In this document: one piece after another, positions 49,395 through 62,553 of the stretch
Numbering within the stretch: the stretch's first letter is position 1
Layout of the letters: each line of letters begins with the position of its first letter
Assembly (NCBI RefSeq): GCF_023343835.1
Contig: NC_064433.1
Location: forward strand, 178,205,777 to 178,269,776
Source of the DNA: Lagopus muta
Taxonomy: Eukaryota; Chordata; Aves; Galliformes; Phasianidae
Reading direction: 5' to 3'
Length of the DNA stretch: 64,000 bases
Position numbers and translations under genes: made by a program
The notes under the pieces: model-generated
Seen by the model: only the letters and a program-made list of their open reading frames with translations
The model's database searches: none
Told to the model about the DNA's origin: nothing

Positions 49395-49885
49395 TGCCCT
49401 CCCAGTTTGCAGTACAGCACCCAGACCTGGGGGCCCCAGCAGAAGGAGGACATGGAGCTGGTGGAGGAGGTTCAGAAGAGGACCATGAAGATAAACACTT
49501 CTTATGAAGAAAGGTTGAGGGAGCTGGGCTTGTTCAGCCTGGAGAAGAGATGGCTCTCCACCTCACTGCAGTCTTCAAGTACTTAAAGGGAGCTTATAAG
49601 CTGGAGGAAGATGGATTTTTTACAGTCTGACAGTGACCATACAAGGGGGAATGGTTTTAAACTAAAAGAGGGTAAATTTAGGTTAGATGTCTGGAGAAAA
49701 TTCTTTACTCAGAGGGTGGTGAGGCACTGGCACAGCTGCCCAGAGCTGTGGGTGCTCCATCCCTGGAGGTGGTCAAGGCCAGGTTGGATTGGGCAGCCTC
49801 ATTATGGGGTGGCAATGAGTCCGTGGCAGGGGTTGGTACTGGGTGGGCTTTTAAGATCCTTTCAACCCAAAGCATTCTATGATTA
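49395..49885 (+). mobile_element. CR1 LINE, ORF2 C-terminus plus 3' end
   Basis: Contains ACATGGAGCTGGTGGAGGAG, GAAAGGTTGAGGGAGCTGGG and TTTAGGTTAGATGTCTGGAG, ending at CATTCTATGATT. It is more diverged, with several small deletions. Confidence 0.92.
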
Positions 49886-52800
49886 CCTAAAAACAGTATC
49901 TCTTAAACAACAAAGGAAGCCCAGCAGTTTGAGATTCTAAATATCTACCAGGACCATAAACTAAGACCTGTGATGCAAGAGAAGAGTTTTTAACATTACA
50001 CTTTTCTCCACAGTGTTTCTTGAAGAATCATTTTCTTCAAAGGCTATTCCCTCTATATTTGTCAAACAGTTGTCATTAACAGAGCCTAGCATTACAGCGT
50101 TCAGTTTTTTATCTGGATGAACACCTCTCCAACACAGTCCAAACTAAAATTCCTCCTCATCAGCCTATTTATACTTACAAATCCTAAAACCTTCTCTTTG
50201 ACCCCGATCACACGCACAAACAGACTTACTGGCTAACCAATGTTAAACAGAAGCCGAAAGCAGCTCTTCTGGAAAAACACCTTTATTAAAAGACCAGAAA
50301 GCTATTTTCCTGCTGGAGAGAGAACTAGTTGGTATTCAGGCAAAGAAACCAACAAGTTCTGATTTATCTGAGCAACTTTACTCCATTTCCTGGAAATCAG
50401 ACAGCTAGAATACATCATCTACTAATGTTTCAGTACTATTATCTTCAAACTGTGCTTTAACTTGTCTTTTCTTTATCTCCAAAGTAATCTCTACCACCAG
50501 AAAATTCTGATTTTTCATGTGTATTTTCTCTTTGTTTTTTTTCAGACTGGCTGGAAAGCAGAGGCTGTGTACAGTCACATATTGGTGCAAAGAATTCCCA
50601 ACACTTTCATGTGCTCAAAGAAGCATCTCACAAAGATCACAGAGTCAGAGACAAACAAAATATACAGCACTTATTAAAAGTTTCAGAGAAGTTTAGATTT
50701 TGCACAGAAAATAAGCTGTAAGACAAGTCTTTTCATAGTATTTCTTCACTATTCCATTCTTATGACAATGACAACCAAATGTCTCCATGCTGATGAAATG
50801 GTGTTTGGAAGTGAAGGGCACAAATAAGAGGATGTAAAATGCTTTAAAGATGTGTGAGGATAACATGACAATTAACACTAAATAATTAGTATCAGAATAA
50901 AATCAAACACTGAAAACCTATTTTCCTTCTAGCTTTGTTTCTGCTTTGTTACTAATGTGCTAAATTCATTTTAATGGAGGCATTCCATTACATTAATTTC
51001 ACTTTGCAAATCTGAAATCCTAGAATTTCATTCCAGAATTTTTTCTGGAGAGAATTCTGGACAATTGGTTTCTCAAATTTGACTCTGTTATCCCTCGTGA
51101 CCTTTTGTTTTGATAGGGCTTCTGTAAAGCACAGAGCAGTCATCCTCTTTTTGTTGAAGAACACCAAATTATACTCCATTGCTTTTGAGAATGAGAAGTG
51201 AGCGACAGTAAACCTCTTGCATGCTAAATAAAGCCACTGACTGCAAGATGTACAGGAACTACTGCACCAAAATGTTCGTGCTGCTGCACCACAGACATCT
51301 CTGAATTGGAACAAACGTGGCTCATTAAACTGAAGCAGAATAAAGACAAAACTGAAATGGAGATTTTCCAAAGTGCACAACTTGCAGAGACGTTATTTAC
51401 GAATTTTGTCTACTTTCCAATATAGGTAGAATGGCAAGAAGCAATGTATTGCATAACCTCTAGTAAGGCGGAAGAGGTTTCAAGTATTGAAAGGCCTCAA
51501 CCTGTGATTTCTTCAAAAGGTGAAAGAATTAAACAAATGGTCTAAAGACACAATCATGCTACAGATAGCCAAAATTGGCATTTTTGAGACAAGGAAAAAA
51601 AATTTTAAAAAGAGACTCATCATGGCACATTCATATGGAATACTGAAAGCAGTTGATTCTGGAACCCTTCCAAAATGGAGTATGTTGACTTTTTTCTTTT
51701 TTTTTTTTTTAAATCAAATTGTGAACTTAAGTGCATTCGAAATGTTATGCAGTGTTCAAATCCCTGTGCTTTATTGGTAATGTGATTTATTTACAAAACA
51801 AGTTGTGAAGAATTTAGTACTATATATGTAGGTTTTAGCAGATCAGACAGTTTTTCAGGGAAATAAAACACTATTGCTCAACTTCCTGATTCTTCTGACA
51901 AGGATATCTGAAAAACAAAAATATCTGAAATTGCAGTTGTATCTTTGACATTTCTCACATATAAAGTGAGAATCAATAAAAGAAATCTCCGCAGCCATCT
52001 TTCTATAAAAGAGACAGACTAAATGCTCATTATTTTTCTCAGTTGTACAAACAAATTCTTAAACAGCAATTGCTCGATGCGAATCACACAGGATGGAATT
52101 GCTAAGAAAAACAAGAAGCAAGGAGGCAAAGAGCCAGGGGAGGCTCACACTGTTTCAAAATCATGGCCCATAAGCAGCACACTGGTCCCCCACCTGTTCT
52201 GTACAGTGGTTGCAAACAGCTCCCACAACTGGACCACACCACTGCTTCTCCCTCAACCTGAAGCTTTCCTGTTCCTATCCTCACTTGTGTGTGTTGGAAG
52301 CACTGCATGAGCAGCCATTACTCCAGTACTGAGAAATGGGCTGCCAGGGCTGCTCTGATGGCAAAAGTCATCACAAGCAAACAGATGCCTGATGTTCCCA
52401 CCTCCTCTGCACACAGACTGGGTCAGTTTTCCAGAAGAATAAGTGACTAACAAAAAATGAGCAGCACATACAACTGAGACCTTTCATGCTTTTGTAGTTT
52501 AACAAACGTCTCCCCAGCTCTCCAAAATTGTCATTAATGATTCACTTGTTCATTTAACAAAAATAATTCATGCTGGTACACACTCTCTAGATTTCTTTAT
52601 GGTTTTTCATTACCTGTTGAATTATTCTTTTCACTTCAGTTCATTTCTATTTTGTCCATTAATAACAGCAGCGATTTACTATGTCATATAGCAGGTATTT
52701 AGAGAACATTTACACAGCAACATCAATTAGATGCTTTCCTGCAGTCATGAACTTACATTATTTAATACAAATATACAAAAGAAAATACAATGGACTACAC

Positions 52801-54251
52801 TGGAAGGACTGCAGGACTGATTATGTCAATGAATTTATACGTAGGAAACAAAAATAAGTCTATCATCCACTGCCATTGAAATCAGGCATATTTATTTCTC
52901 CAGGAGTACTTCCAACTAGAGGCAAACATCATGCTCAACAAACAAATAATCTTTTCATCATGAGCTTTACCTTAGTGAAAGTTGCCAGAACCACAGTAGG
53001 ATGGGATCCCCTGTGATCCAGAGCAGAATAATTCACAATTGATTCATTCACCTTTATTCTATAGATGAACTTTTTTCACACAGCTGCTGCCTGGCTCTCC
53101 TATGGAGATGATCAGCAGCAGTTCTACGTCAGAAGATTAATTCAATATCTACCAACTCATTCTTAATTAAATGGACTGACATCTCTCCATTAGCAATTAA
53201 CATTCACAACAAGAAACAGAAAGCAGCCAATTTCCAGTTAGGACTGGCGTTGAGGAAGCGCATTTGGTTTAATCTGCCCTAAGTGAAAGCATAAAATGCA
53301 GCCATGGGTTGCAAAATAAGACAGTTGTGTCCAGTTTCTTGTAGATGAAGCTAATCCTGATTACATCCATGCAAATACTGTTAGCTCATTAGAGCAGGAG
53401 CTTCTGGCAGGGCCTCACAGATATTTTTAAGTGCTGAAGCTGGCACATTAACACTCAGATATTACACACAGCTGCTCAAATTTCCAACCAAAGCTTCTAA
53501 ACACTATTCAAGACCAAGCAATTGCATTTTAGCATGCAGATCATTGACCACACTCCAGCTCATGCAGCAGCCTAAAACTGAACACTTGCTCTTTGCCTAT
53601 TCGTGTAAAATTGTTCTGCCTGTAAAATTTTAAAATCCATTGTAATTTATAGTGCCATGCATTTAATCCTAGCTTGGATGAAGCCCAAATGAACACTAAG
53701 CTCAACTGTACTTAGCAAATTACCTCAATCGATATATGCTTTTAAAATAAGTTCTAATTATAAATGTTAATTAGCAGAATATGCAGCCATTCACAGTTAC
53801 TTAACAAATACTAGCGGGCATCTTTAAGATCAAAGAAATTTCTCATTGATTCGTCACAAGCTGTTCAAATTAGCACCTTTTTTCCTAAACACATAGGCCA
53901 GTACTATAAAATAAAGGCGCTACTTTCATGCACATAATATTTACACTGACTTGTTTAAAGAAAACAATTAGCTGTATTCCTAGAAGTCAGTGTACAATCT
54001 AACACATGATGTGCTTCTAGTAAATGCACTTCATTTACAAAAGTCACAAGGTCACTTTCTTCATTCCAGTTTCCTTACTGGGAGGTGGGAGTAAAACAAT
54101 ACATTCAAATTACTGAACTCATCTGGAATTCTCGAGACAGGCTTTGCTACCGTTAGCTGGGCTCTGAAAGCACATTAAACCCGAGTCTTGCTTCTTTCAG
54201 CTGTCTAAATGTCTATTCTGCATCTAAGACTTCTATACTAAACACACTGTG

Positions 54252-54300
54252 ATTTAAAAGCAAAAAACAAAACCAAAACAAAACAAAAAAAACAAAAAAC
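54252..54300 (+). repeat. A-rich low-complexity tract
   Basis: AAAAC/AAAAAC-type units. No associated element was recognised. Confidence 0.7.
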
Positions 54301-56881
54301 CCACCTGGTACTAAAAATGAAAGAAAATATTTTAAAATCAGATGTCTCTACAAATGCATCAGAATGCAGCAGCAGAGTTAACTTCAGGCTGTAGAAATGA
54401 CAGCAGAAACAAGATGAAGAGGACAGAGACAGTTGGGAGAAAACAGCCCAAACCCAGATCAAGATGTGTGGCTGAATTGTACTACAATCTTCTTTCACAA
54501 TTTTCCACATTTTAACAACTTGACTTACTAAGATACTGAAAATGCCACAGGAAAAACAGTCTCAGCTCTTCCCCAAAGCTCTAAAATTTTCGGTTTTGTT
54601 CTTCATGTTTCTTCCCTCTAATATTTAGCTTAAAGTAAGGTCATTATTCCATTCCCACCTTTTTAAGCTTTCTCAATAGTTTACTATTAATTATCCACTA
54701 ATTACACTAGTGATTCAGAAGTCCTTCTACTCTATCACATCGAAAAATAAACAAAGCCATTCAAGAGCTCAAGCTACCACAATTACCAAGGGGATTTTAA
54801 AAAATCCCAAACACATATTTCTGCATTGATTTTGCTGGCAAAAGATTTTGCTTTTTCCTTAAGAAACCTGAATGTTCTGTCAGCCACCACGTTATCAGCA
54901 AAGCGCCTGCTCAGGAGTTGGGTCCCAGTCTCCCTTGCAGGGAGCCCACTGTGCCCCATCCAAGAGGTAGCAATATGAACCAGTGATGTAAGAGCAACTG
55001 AACAATGCTGAGACATTCAAAGAACTGTGCTACAAGCAGGTTTTTCAACAAACTTTCCATTTAAGAAGAAAAATTTAGAAGAAAAATTAAAATCCATTGC
55101 CAGCTTGCAACTCTTTCAGCGTAGTTATGATTAATGTAGCTGCCATTAGGACATCTGCAAGAAGTACTTTAATTTATTCAAAAATTATTCAGGACATTTG
55201 GATGGCTGGAGGCTATAGCAGCACCTCCAACCACATTTGCATCAAGCCACTTGCTTTACAATTACTTTTTCCCCTGTATTTCAACAAAGCACTGTTTTGC
55301 AGACCTGATTGTTTTGCTTTGTTTTCAATTGGAGCTGTATTCAAACAGGCAAAGTCACAATAAATAAGGGAAAAAAATCCCTTCTGAGCATTCAAGTTCT
55401 CAATATCAAGAAGAAATCACCTACCAACATGCAAAACTAACCCAGAAATGAGATTAATCAATTTTTTTCTCATTGTATATATAATAGCAAAAGTAACAGA
55501 TTAAACATCTTCTCTCAGTATGGTGACATGTAATTGAGATTACTGAATACAAAAAACATGACTGAAACAACTGGCTGCTTTCTATTCCAACTCTGATACC
55601 AGCCAAGCAGTGAGCATTACATCTAGAGCTACAACATTTGCAATATTTGCAAGCAATACCATGTCAGAAATGCCACTATACTGATGGATGTTTGCAATGT
55701 ATTTCAACTTAGACAATACTATGACACTTTATCTCTTGACATGTTTCAATTCCTTTTCATTTGCTATCCTCAGTATCATCTGATTCACTGAACCTCTTCC
55801 CACAACAACTGCCCTTAGGGTAAGTTCAGCTAGTGAGAATTCCCCTTAAGACAGTAACCACTTCTGGAGATCAAAAGTAGAGAACACTCAACACAACCGT
55901 GTGCTCCTTTAGCATTTTTTAATTTCAAAATAACAACTTTGACTGCAATTAAACTGCTTGAACACAAAATCTAAGACAGCACCAAAACTACAAGTAAAGC
56001 AGGAATAGGAGAGGGCTATCTTGGTCACTGGATCCAGTATCTCACAATTGCAGCCAACTGCTCAATTTTTACTCAAATTCTGAAAGGACACTCTGCCTTT
56101 AACCACAGAGCAAGGCAAAAAAGAAATCTCTAATCCTAATGATCCAGAGGAAAATACATAAATAAATATTTTGGTGACCGGTTAAACCCTGAGCTCAAGA
56201 ACGAAATGTAGCCATGAGGTGCATTCTCACAGTACAGCTGATCTTCAGCTGTCAGAGAGGGCAGAAAGATGTCACAAACAAAATTAACATAATTTACTAT
56301 TATGTACTATTATTATATTAAATCTATGTAAAATGCATACAAACAACTTGCTTTTTGTTTAGTTCTAACTTGAACACCTGACCAGAGAAGCAAAACCAGT
56401 GAGAACATCTCATCATGATCCTTTCAAATGAAGTTTTCTGATACAACTCTAACTGCTTGAGCAGGGAAACATCCTTGGTAAGAACTGCATTAATTACTTT
56501 CTACCTAATATATCAACATTTTTTTCCAGTGACAGCCTTGCCAAGGCAAGATGGTGTTATCAGCAATGCACTGTTCCTGATCTTCTAGAAATCCTCTCTA
56601 CTTTTTCAGGTAAATTCAAACAACATCTTGCATTATGGAGCTCCCATGCATCCTACGTTTTGAAGAGGTCTCCAGAATGAACGTGTTGCTACCACTCACT
56701 GAATAAATGACATATTACCAATTACTGAACACATTACAGTCCCTCCTGGATTTAAAAATGCATTCCAAGTTTGTTCCTACTTCATCCAGTTCTCTCCACC
56801 ACAACACAAATCAGCACAGTGGTTTTAGGTTTAAAAAAGGCAGTGAGCCATCAAAACCAATTTGAAATGTAGGATCAAGCT

Positions 56882-56963
56882 GTAGGTGTCCCTGCTCATT
56901 GCAGGGGATTTGGACCAGATGACCTTTAATGTTCACCTTCAACTCAAACCATGATTCTATGAT
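56882..56963 (+). mobile_element. CR1 LINE, 3' end fragment
   Basis: Reads GTAGGTGTCCCTGCTCATTG, GGACCAGATGACCTTTAATG and CATGATTCTATGAT, a roughly 80-bp CR1 terminus. Confidence 0.8.
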
Positions 56964-57414
56964 CAAGTCTGAATGAGATGACACACACAAAGAACCAACA
57001 CCTTAATCAGTCTAACTCTACGCCAAGTGGCTTTTAAAAGCATCGAGATAGAACTATGAAAATAAGACTGCTATGTTTTTTAAATAATGAATCCTTGGAA
57101 CAAAGAAGAAATCTCAGATATTTCCATTGATAGCCCTACTGCTAGGCACTTACCACGCTTTACATGCTGCTACAGAAAACTGGAAAAGCAATGCACCATC
57201 TTGCTGTGCTCCAGCTCCATGCAGTGTGTAAGCATGTGAGCCATAGAGCTGCCATGCTCAGCCTCACTTGATGGCTGAGGTCTGAGCCTTCTGTTTCACA
57301 CTGCCAAAGAAAATACTTCACTGCCAGTCACTGACCATCACTCAAGTCTTTGTAACACATAAAATGAAATGCTTGTATGATCATCACAACATATACTTTG
57401 TTTTGGTTTGTTGC

Positions 57415-57433
57415 TTTTTTTTTTTTTTTTTTT
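57415..57433 (+). repeat. T19 homopolymer
   Basis: An uninterrupted run of 19 T's followed by AAATTCC. No retrocopy was identified next to it. Confidence 0.95.
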
Positions 57434-59640
57434 AAATTCCTTCCTTACATTTTCTTCTAAAAAGAATCCTCCCAGATAGCAGAGAAAAAGGACTGACAAG
57501 TAAGCAAGCATTTGGAAAACCTGTTTCAGCTCCCTGCTCCAGCCCAGTCAACCAAAGTGCAAGGAACACACGCAGTACCTTCCTCTGTTTTTGACCCATA
57601 GGAGTGGAACAGAAGTAAATCTTCGTCACAGACTGCCATGAGGAAAAGGGCATTAACAGATCATGAAGCACTCAGTACTACAGTCAAAAGGTCTGCAGTA
57701 CTTAAATAGGTTGATAAATTATTGTAAAGTATTTTAGCCTATCTAGGTGGGACACATACAAATAACATTCCAGAATTCAGAGCTATAAAACAATTTAAAA
57801 ATGCAATCTGCAAAGACTCATGCACCATTATTTCAAATGAGACATTTGCCAGCATCAAGTGTTCTAGAAATACTTTATATTATGCTAAAAGCAGACTTGC
57901 TTCATTTAGCAGTTCCTTACAGTGGAAAAACTGTTTGAAGGCCTGTTTATTAAGTATGACTGGAATTATACAGGACATCCCCTGCTTCTCCAGCAAGTGA
58001 GATGGGTGTTGGTGGTACAGTCCAGAAAATAGTTTACCACCAACTAGTGTTGCAGTTTATCAGTTGACAGTATCTTAGCTCAAAAATACACTTACAATGC
58101 ATTTACTATTATAAAACCAGAAAAAAAAAAGTAGCTGTAATGGCTGATGGGCAAAGAGACCAAGTATGTCCTTTTCTGACACATTCAGCATTATACAGCC
58201 ATCTAAAAGAGTGATATGCAAACACTGACTGAAAGAATTTCCAGTGAGAGGTGAAGGTTATGGGTGAATCAAGCTGCTGTTAAAAGTCAGGAAAAAAGTA
58301 AATGAAAAGATCCTGTGTGATGTTGTTTGATAATAAGACACAAATCAGAGTAACTAGCTCAATTATTTAAAACTGTTTTAATGTTATTTCACACCAGGAT
58401 AGAGCCTGTGATCCCTAATCTTAAAAGTGAAGACACTGTCAAAGGATGGTATTACATAAAGACAACTTCAAAGATGCCGGGCATCTCACTACCAAAGGTA
58501 ATTTTAGAGATCAGTATCAGAAGGACAATATACAAATCCCACTCGAAATCGAGAGTGACAGCAGATCAAGCTAAAAAAACAATGCTGAGCTTGACAGTTT
58601 CAATTTCCTGCTGTGTGTTTGAAATCATTCACCTGTTTGTATTCTGGATATGGTATCAAACACCTTTCACACTGAAAAGATCTTCACCTTTTTGAGGTCA
58701 TGCTGATAAACATTTTTAAAAAAAGGATAAAACTGCAGGACAACTCTGTTTACAACACAATTAACTTTCACCATGGCCAAATCATCTTTGTTCAAACATC
58801 ACATGCAACTACAAAACATTTCACTTCTTTGGAATACTTCCAGGCTTCATCAAGTAGGAAAACTCCTGCAGCCACGACCCAGTCAGAAAGCAGTGTGCTC
58901 TTCCTCCCCACATCCTACTGGTCAGATTGCAGCCAGAAAACAGAATATGTGAAACCAAGAGACCACGAAAGCATTTTGGATACAAAAGAAAAATGTAATG
59001 TTTATGAGAACAGGTCATTTTTTAGGATTAACATTTTAACTGCAGTCTTAAAATGGGATAGCAAGTAGCAGCATGATCTGCATGACTCACTGTAACAGGT
59101 ATGAAGAAGGAACTAAAACCCACTTACAACAACCCATCCTGGCTAGAAACCTCACATGGCCTTTCTCTCAAAGTTGCCAAGCAGAATCTACCAACAGAGA
59201 GCAGCAATGGGGCTCGAATCTATCACTGTCACAGTCTGTAACAGTTAATTAGTAGGAGCCCAACAGGCATGCAGAACGTACCACTGATACCAGTGGTACA
59301 GCTGTGTCTTCTGTTCTTCCTATGCCATGAGCTCTCAGAGCCTCCCTGAACCCTCACAGGGACAACTCATTCTATTACATTATCCTATAGGGGCATACAG
59401 ACTTGCTCCAGAGCTGGCAGACAGCTTCCAGTCTGGAAAAGTCTCCATTACATTCTGACCATAACCAAACACTGAGTCAGCCATTACCTTTGTTCTCACT
59501 GTAAGAAAGCATATCTGAACAGAATAGTTCTCATACCTCCCGTTTACATCAAAAATTAAAAATAAACAGAAACCACATATTTTATTACAGAAATCCATCC
59601 TTACATTTACAGATCTTATCATGAAGAAAGCCTGGAAGAA

Positions 59641-59935
59641 CACAGAATGACAGAATCACCGAGGTTGGAAAAGACATCCAAGATCGTACAGTCCAACCAT
59701 CCACCTACCACCAATATTTCCCTACTAAACCACGTCCCTCAGTACATCTAAATGTTTACTGAACACCTCTAGGCTTGGTGATTCCATCACCTCCCTGGGC
59801 AGCCCATTTCAGCACCTGACCACACTTTCGGAGAAGAAATTTTTCCTGTTATCCAACCTGAACCTCCACTGGCAGAACTTGAGGTCATTCCCTCCAGTCC
59901 TATTGCTAGTGAAATAGGAGAAGAGGCCAAACCCC
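59641..59935 (-). mobile_element. CR1 LINE, 3' portion, minus orientation (distinct subfamily)
   Basis: Begins CACAGAATGACAGAATCACC and AGGTTGGAAAAGACATCCAA, then CCACCTACCACCAATATTTC and ATCACCTCCCTGGGCAGCCC. This 3' UTR type differs from the other minus copies in the window. Confidence 0.88.
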
Positions 59936-61213
59936 ACAATGGTCTCAGACCATCACCAGCAGCTCTGTGCATTAAGTCAATGGCTGCCTGTTGACGCAGA
60001 CCAGAGATGCGCATTACACAATGATTTGTTTGTACTAACATTCCTTTAACTATCAGTAACAGCAGGTGCAGCGATGTCTTGTCAATCTTCTCATCTTCTA
60101 GTCAGTCAGAGGCCTGAAGTATTTTGATGCTACTGTGAGTGTTCTCAGCAACACAGGAAAATAAAGAAAAACATTTTTTTACGTATGCAGACTATATTAT
60201 CTCTTTAATATTCATCTGTGTTTCCACTAAGAAGTCTTCCAGGAGTTTAATTCACTCTGTGTCTGACAGTCCAGTGCAATTAGCAATCTGTAAAACCATG
60301 AACTTTTTCAACCAAAGGTTCTTTTTGAAGACCATGCCCAATTAATTATACAGGGAATTGTCTTTCAAATGCTTACCAGAATAAACAATACAGGAGATGT
60401 TCTTTAGCACCTGGAGAATTTTATTTTTATGTACTTGTAATAAGGAATTATGTCACTTCTTTTTAAGGAGAGTTGATTAATAGAACTTGTCTTTTAGCTG
60501 GTGGATCAATAGTCACCAATACAATCTGTATAAATTTCTCAGTCTTTTCTACATTTAGGTATTTTCTACATGGTTTTATGATAGTGTCACTACTAATCAT
60601 AATAACAGAGATACTAGAAGCCACTTCAGAGTCAACTAGAGCACGGATTTGCAAAGATTCCTCGCTGACGACCCATGAGAGTGCTTTTATTCCACAGCAA
60701 TCAAATTAGATGTCTCTGAGCAGAGCAATGGCTATCTAGTCTTTCCGTGAATGAACACATGCACACAAGAAAGCCAATATGCTGCCAAGGACAACCTCAA
60801 GCTTATTCCTGACCTTTGTCCCTGTAGCAAATCCTTAAAAGATCAATTAAGCACAGGAACCAGCCTTCCTCTCCACAGCATGAATGAATTATGCAGTCAC
60901 CAGCAAGGGAAAACCAGACAGAATTTCCCCCAAAATACATTTCCTAGAAAAGACTTTTTTGTGATGCAGGAATATGGTGTAAAAAGTCCATTCTCTAGCA
61001 GTCAACTGTATCATATACTTGCACGCTTACGGTAAGTTAGTGAAAAAGCTTCAAGGTTCATAAATAATTTTTCTTCCTCAAGGCTCAAAGAGTGCACCTC
61101 CCTTCTCCAAGGACCAAACCCCAACACCTTGACCATATCAACCAGCTTTAGAGACATGATGACTTTGGAGAAACGTTAATGAAGTTAAAAAGAAGCATGT
61201 TTTCTAACACACC

Positions 61214-61432
61214 TTCTTTCTCTTTTCTTCATGATATCCTTGAACTCTGTCTGAGTTGCAGTATGACCCAATAAACAGAGAGGACCTAGCTGGTGGAATT
61301 CAGCATAAATTTGTTGCGGGTAAGATCACTCAGACAGCTTAGCAGCTTCTGATTTTACCTCTTCTAATTTTAGCTGTTTCTTTGCTTTACATCTGTCAAC
61401 TGGGACCTTTACATAACTTTCGCATAATTTAA
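61214..61432 (-). pseudogene. Unrecognised open segment with splice-like ends and one stop
   Basis: On the minus strand a segment of 73 codons is open except for one TGA at 61327-61329. It is preceded by an acceptor-like TTTATTTTTCCCAG and followed by a donor-like AAG|GTGTGT. Peptides include CKAKKQLKLEEVKSEAAKLSE-type and ATQTEFKDIMKKRERR-type stretches, which look protein-like. I do not recognise a family, and it does not fit DDX10. An antiparallel plus-strand segment at 61263-61320 also has splice-like borders, so at most one reading is real and both may be chance. Confidence 0.18.
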
Positions 61433-62084
61433 CTGGGAAAAATAAAACTATTTAAAGGAAGAAGATAATGTATGTAGTAGTGTAGTGTTAAGACATGAGT
61501 TCTACAGGAACAAGCAGGTGGCACAGTCATTTTTTCAGTGCCAGATTTAGCTACTGCCTGCTATCTGCTCACCTCCTACTGACTGAAAACACCAAGGTCT
61601 AACTCTAGAAGTAGAGATATTGCAGAAAGAAACCAAATGACTGAGCGTGTTATTCAGGCAAGAGATGAAAAGGTAGGTGGAAAGAGATCTCTTGAGATCC
61701 CTAGGCCCATTTCCCATGCAAATCGATCCAATCACCACCATTACTGAATTAGGACAGCTGAGGTTTTGGTACATCTGAGCCTGGAAAATCTCTAGGAGAG
61801 CTGTTCAGCTTCGCTGAGCAACCTGGTGGAGTTCAGCACTATTCTCTGTGTAAACAAGCTTTTCCTTGAATCCAATCTGAAATTGCCAAGTCACAGATTT
61901 TGACTGCTGTCCCTTGTTACATCATCTACCTGACAGCAAGTTGTCTAAATCTGCTTTTTATTTTTTTACAGCTTTTGTTGCTCAAACCAATTGATGCAGC
62001 CAAACTACAGAAAGCATTTCTGAATAAAGGTGATGTATGAGTGAGAAAGGAAAGATAGTTCAAGGGCTTACCTCTGCACAAAGC

Positions 62085-62116
62085 AAAAACACAAAAACAC
62101 AAAAACACAAAAACAG
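62085..62116 (+). repeat. (AAAAACAC)4 microsatellite
   Basis: Four tandem copies of the 8-bp unit, the last ending in AG instead of AC. Confidence 0.93.
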
Positions 62117-62336
62117 TTCACCTAATGCTACGCAGTGGCCGTTCAGACCTAGTCTATGATGGCAACTACACTGTGTTTTTACAGAAAAGGTACGAAATAG
62201 GAACATTCTCACAAATGCATATTACATCTTTCCAGCTTCAGTGCCTCGTGGGTGCTGGTTAGGTGAAATAGCAGGAGTACTGAAGCAGCTACAAAACACT
62301 GATACCTTCCTACATTTGTTTGTTCAACTCTTAAAC

Positions 62337-62553
62337 AGAATCAGAATGGTTTGGGTTGGAAGGGACCTTTAAGACCATCTAGTTTCAAAATTCTTCCTAC
62401 TATATTCAGGGACACCTCCCTCTAGACCAGGTTGCTCACAGCCCCAACCAGCCTGGCCTTGAATGCTTCCAGGGAGGGGGCATCCACAGTCTCTCTGGGC
62501 AACCTGTTCCAATGTCTCACCACCATCACAGTAAACAATTTCTTCTTAACACA
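62337..62553 (-). mobile_element. CR1 LINE, 3' portion, minus orientation
   Basis: Reads CAGAATGGTTTGGGTTGGAA, CTCCCTCTAGACCAGGTTGC and ACCAGCCTGGCCTTGAATGC, ending in the antisense of the ORF2 tail. Same subtype as the copies at 27.2 and 37.0 kb. Confidence 0.92.
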
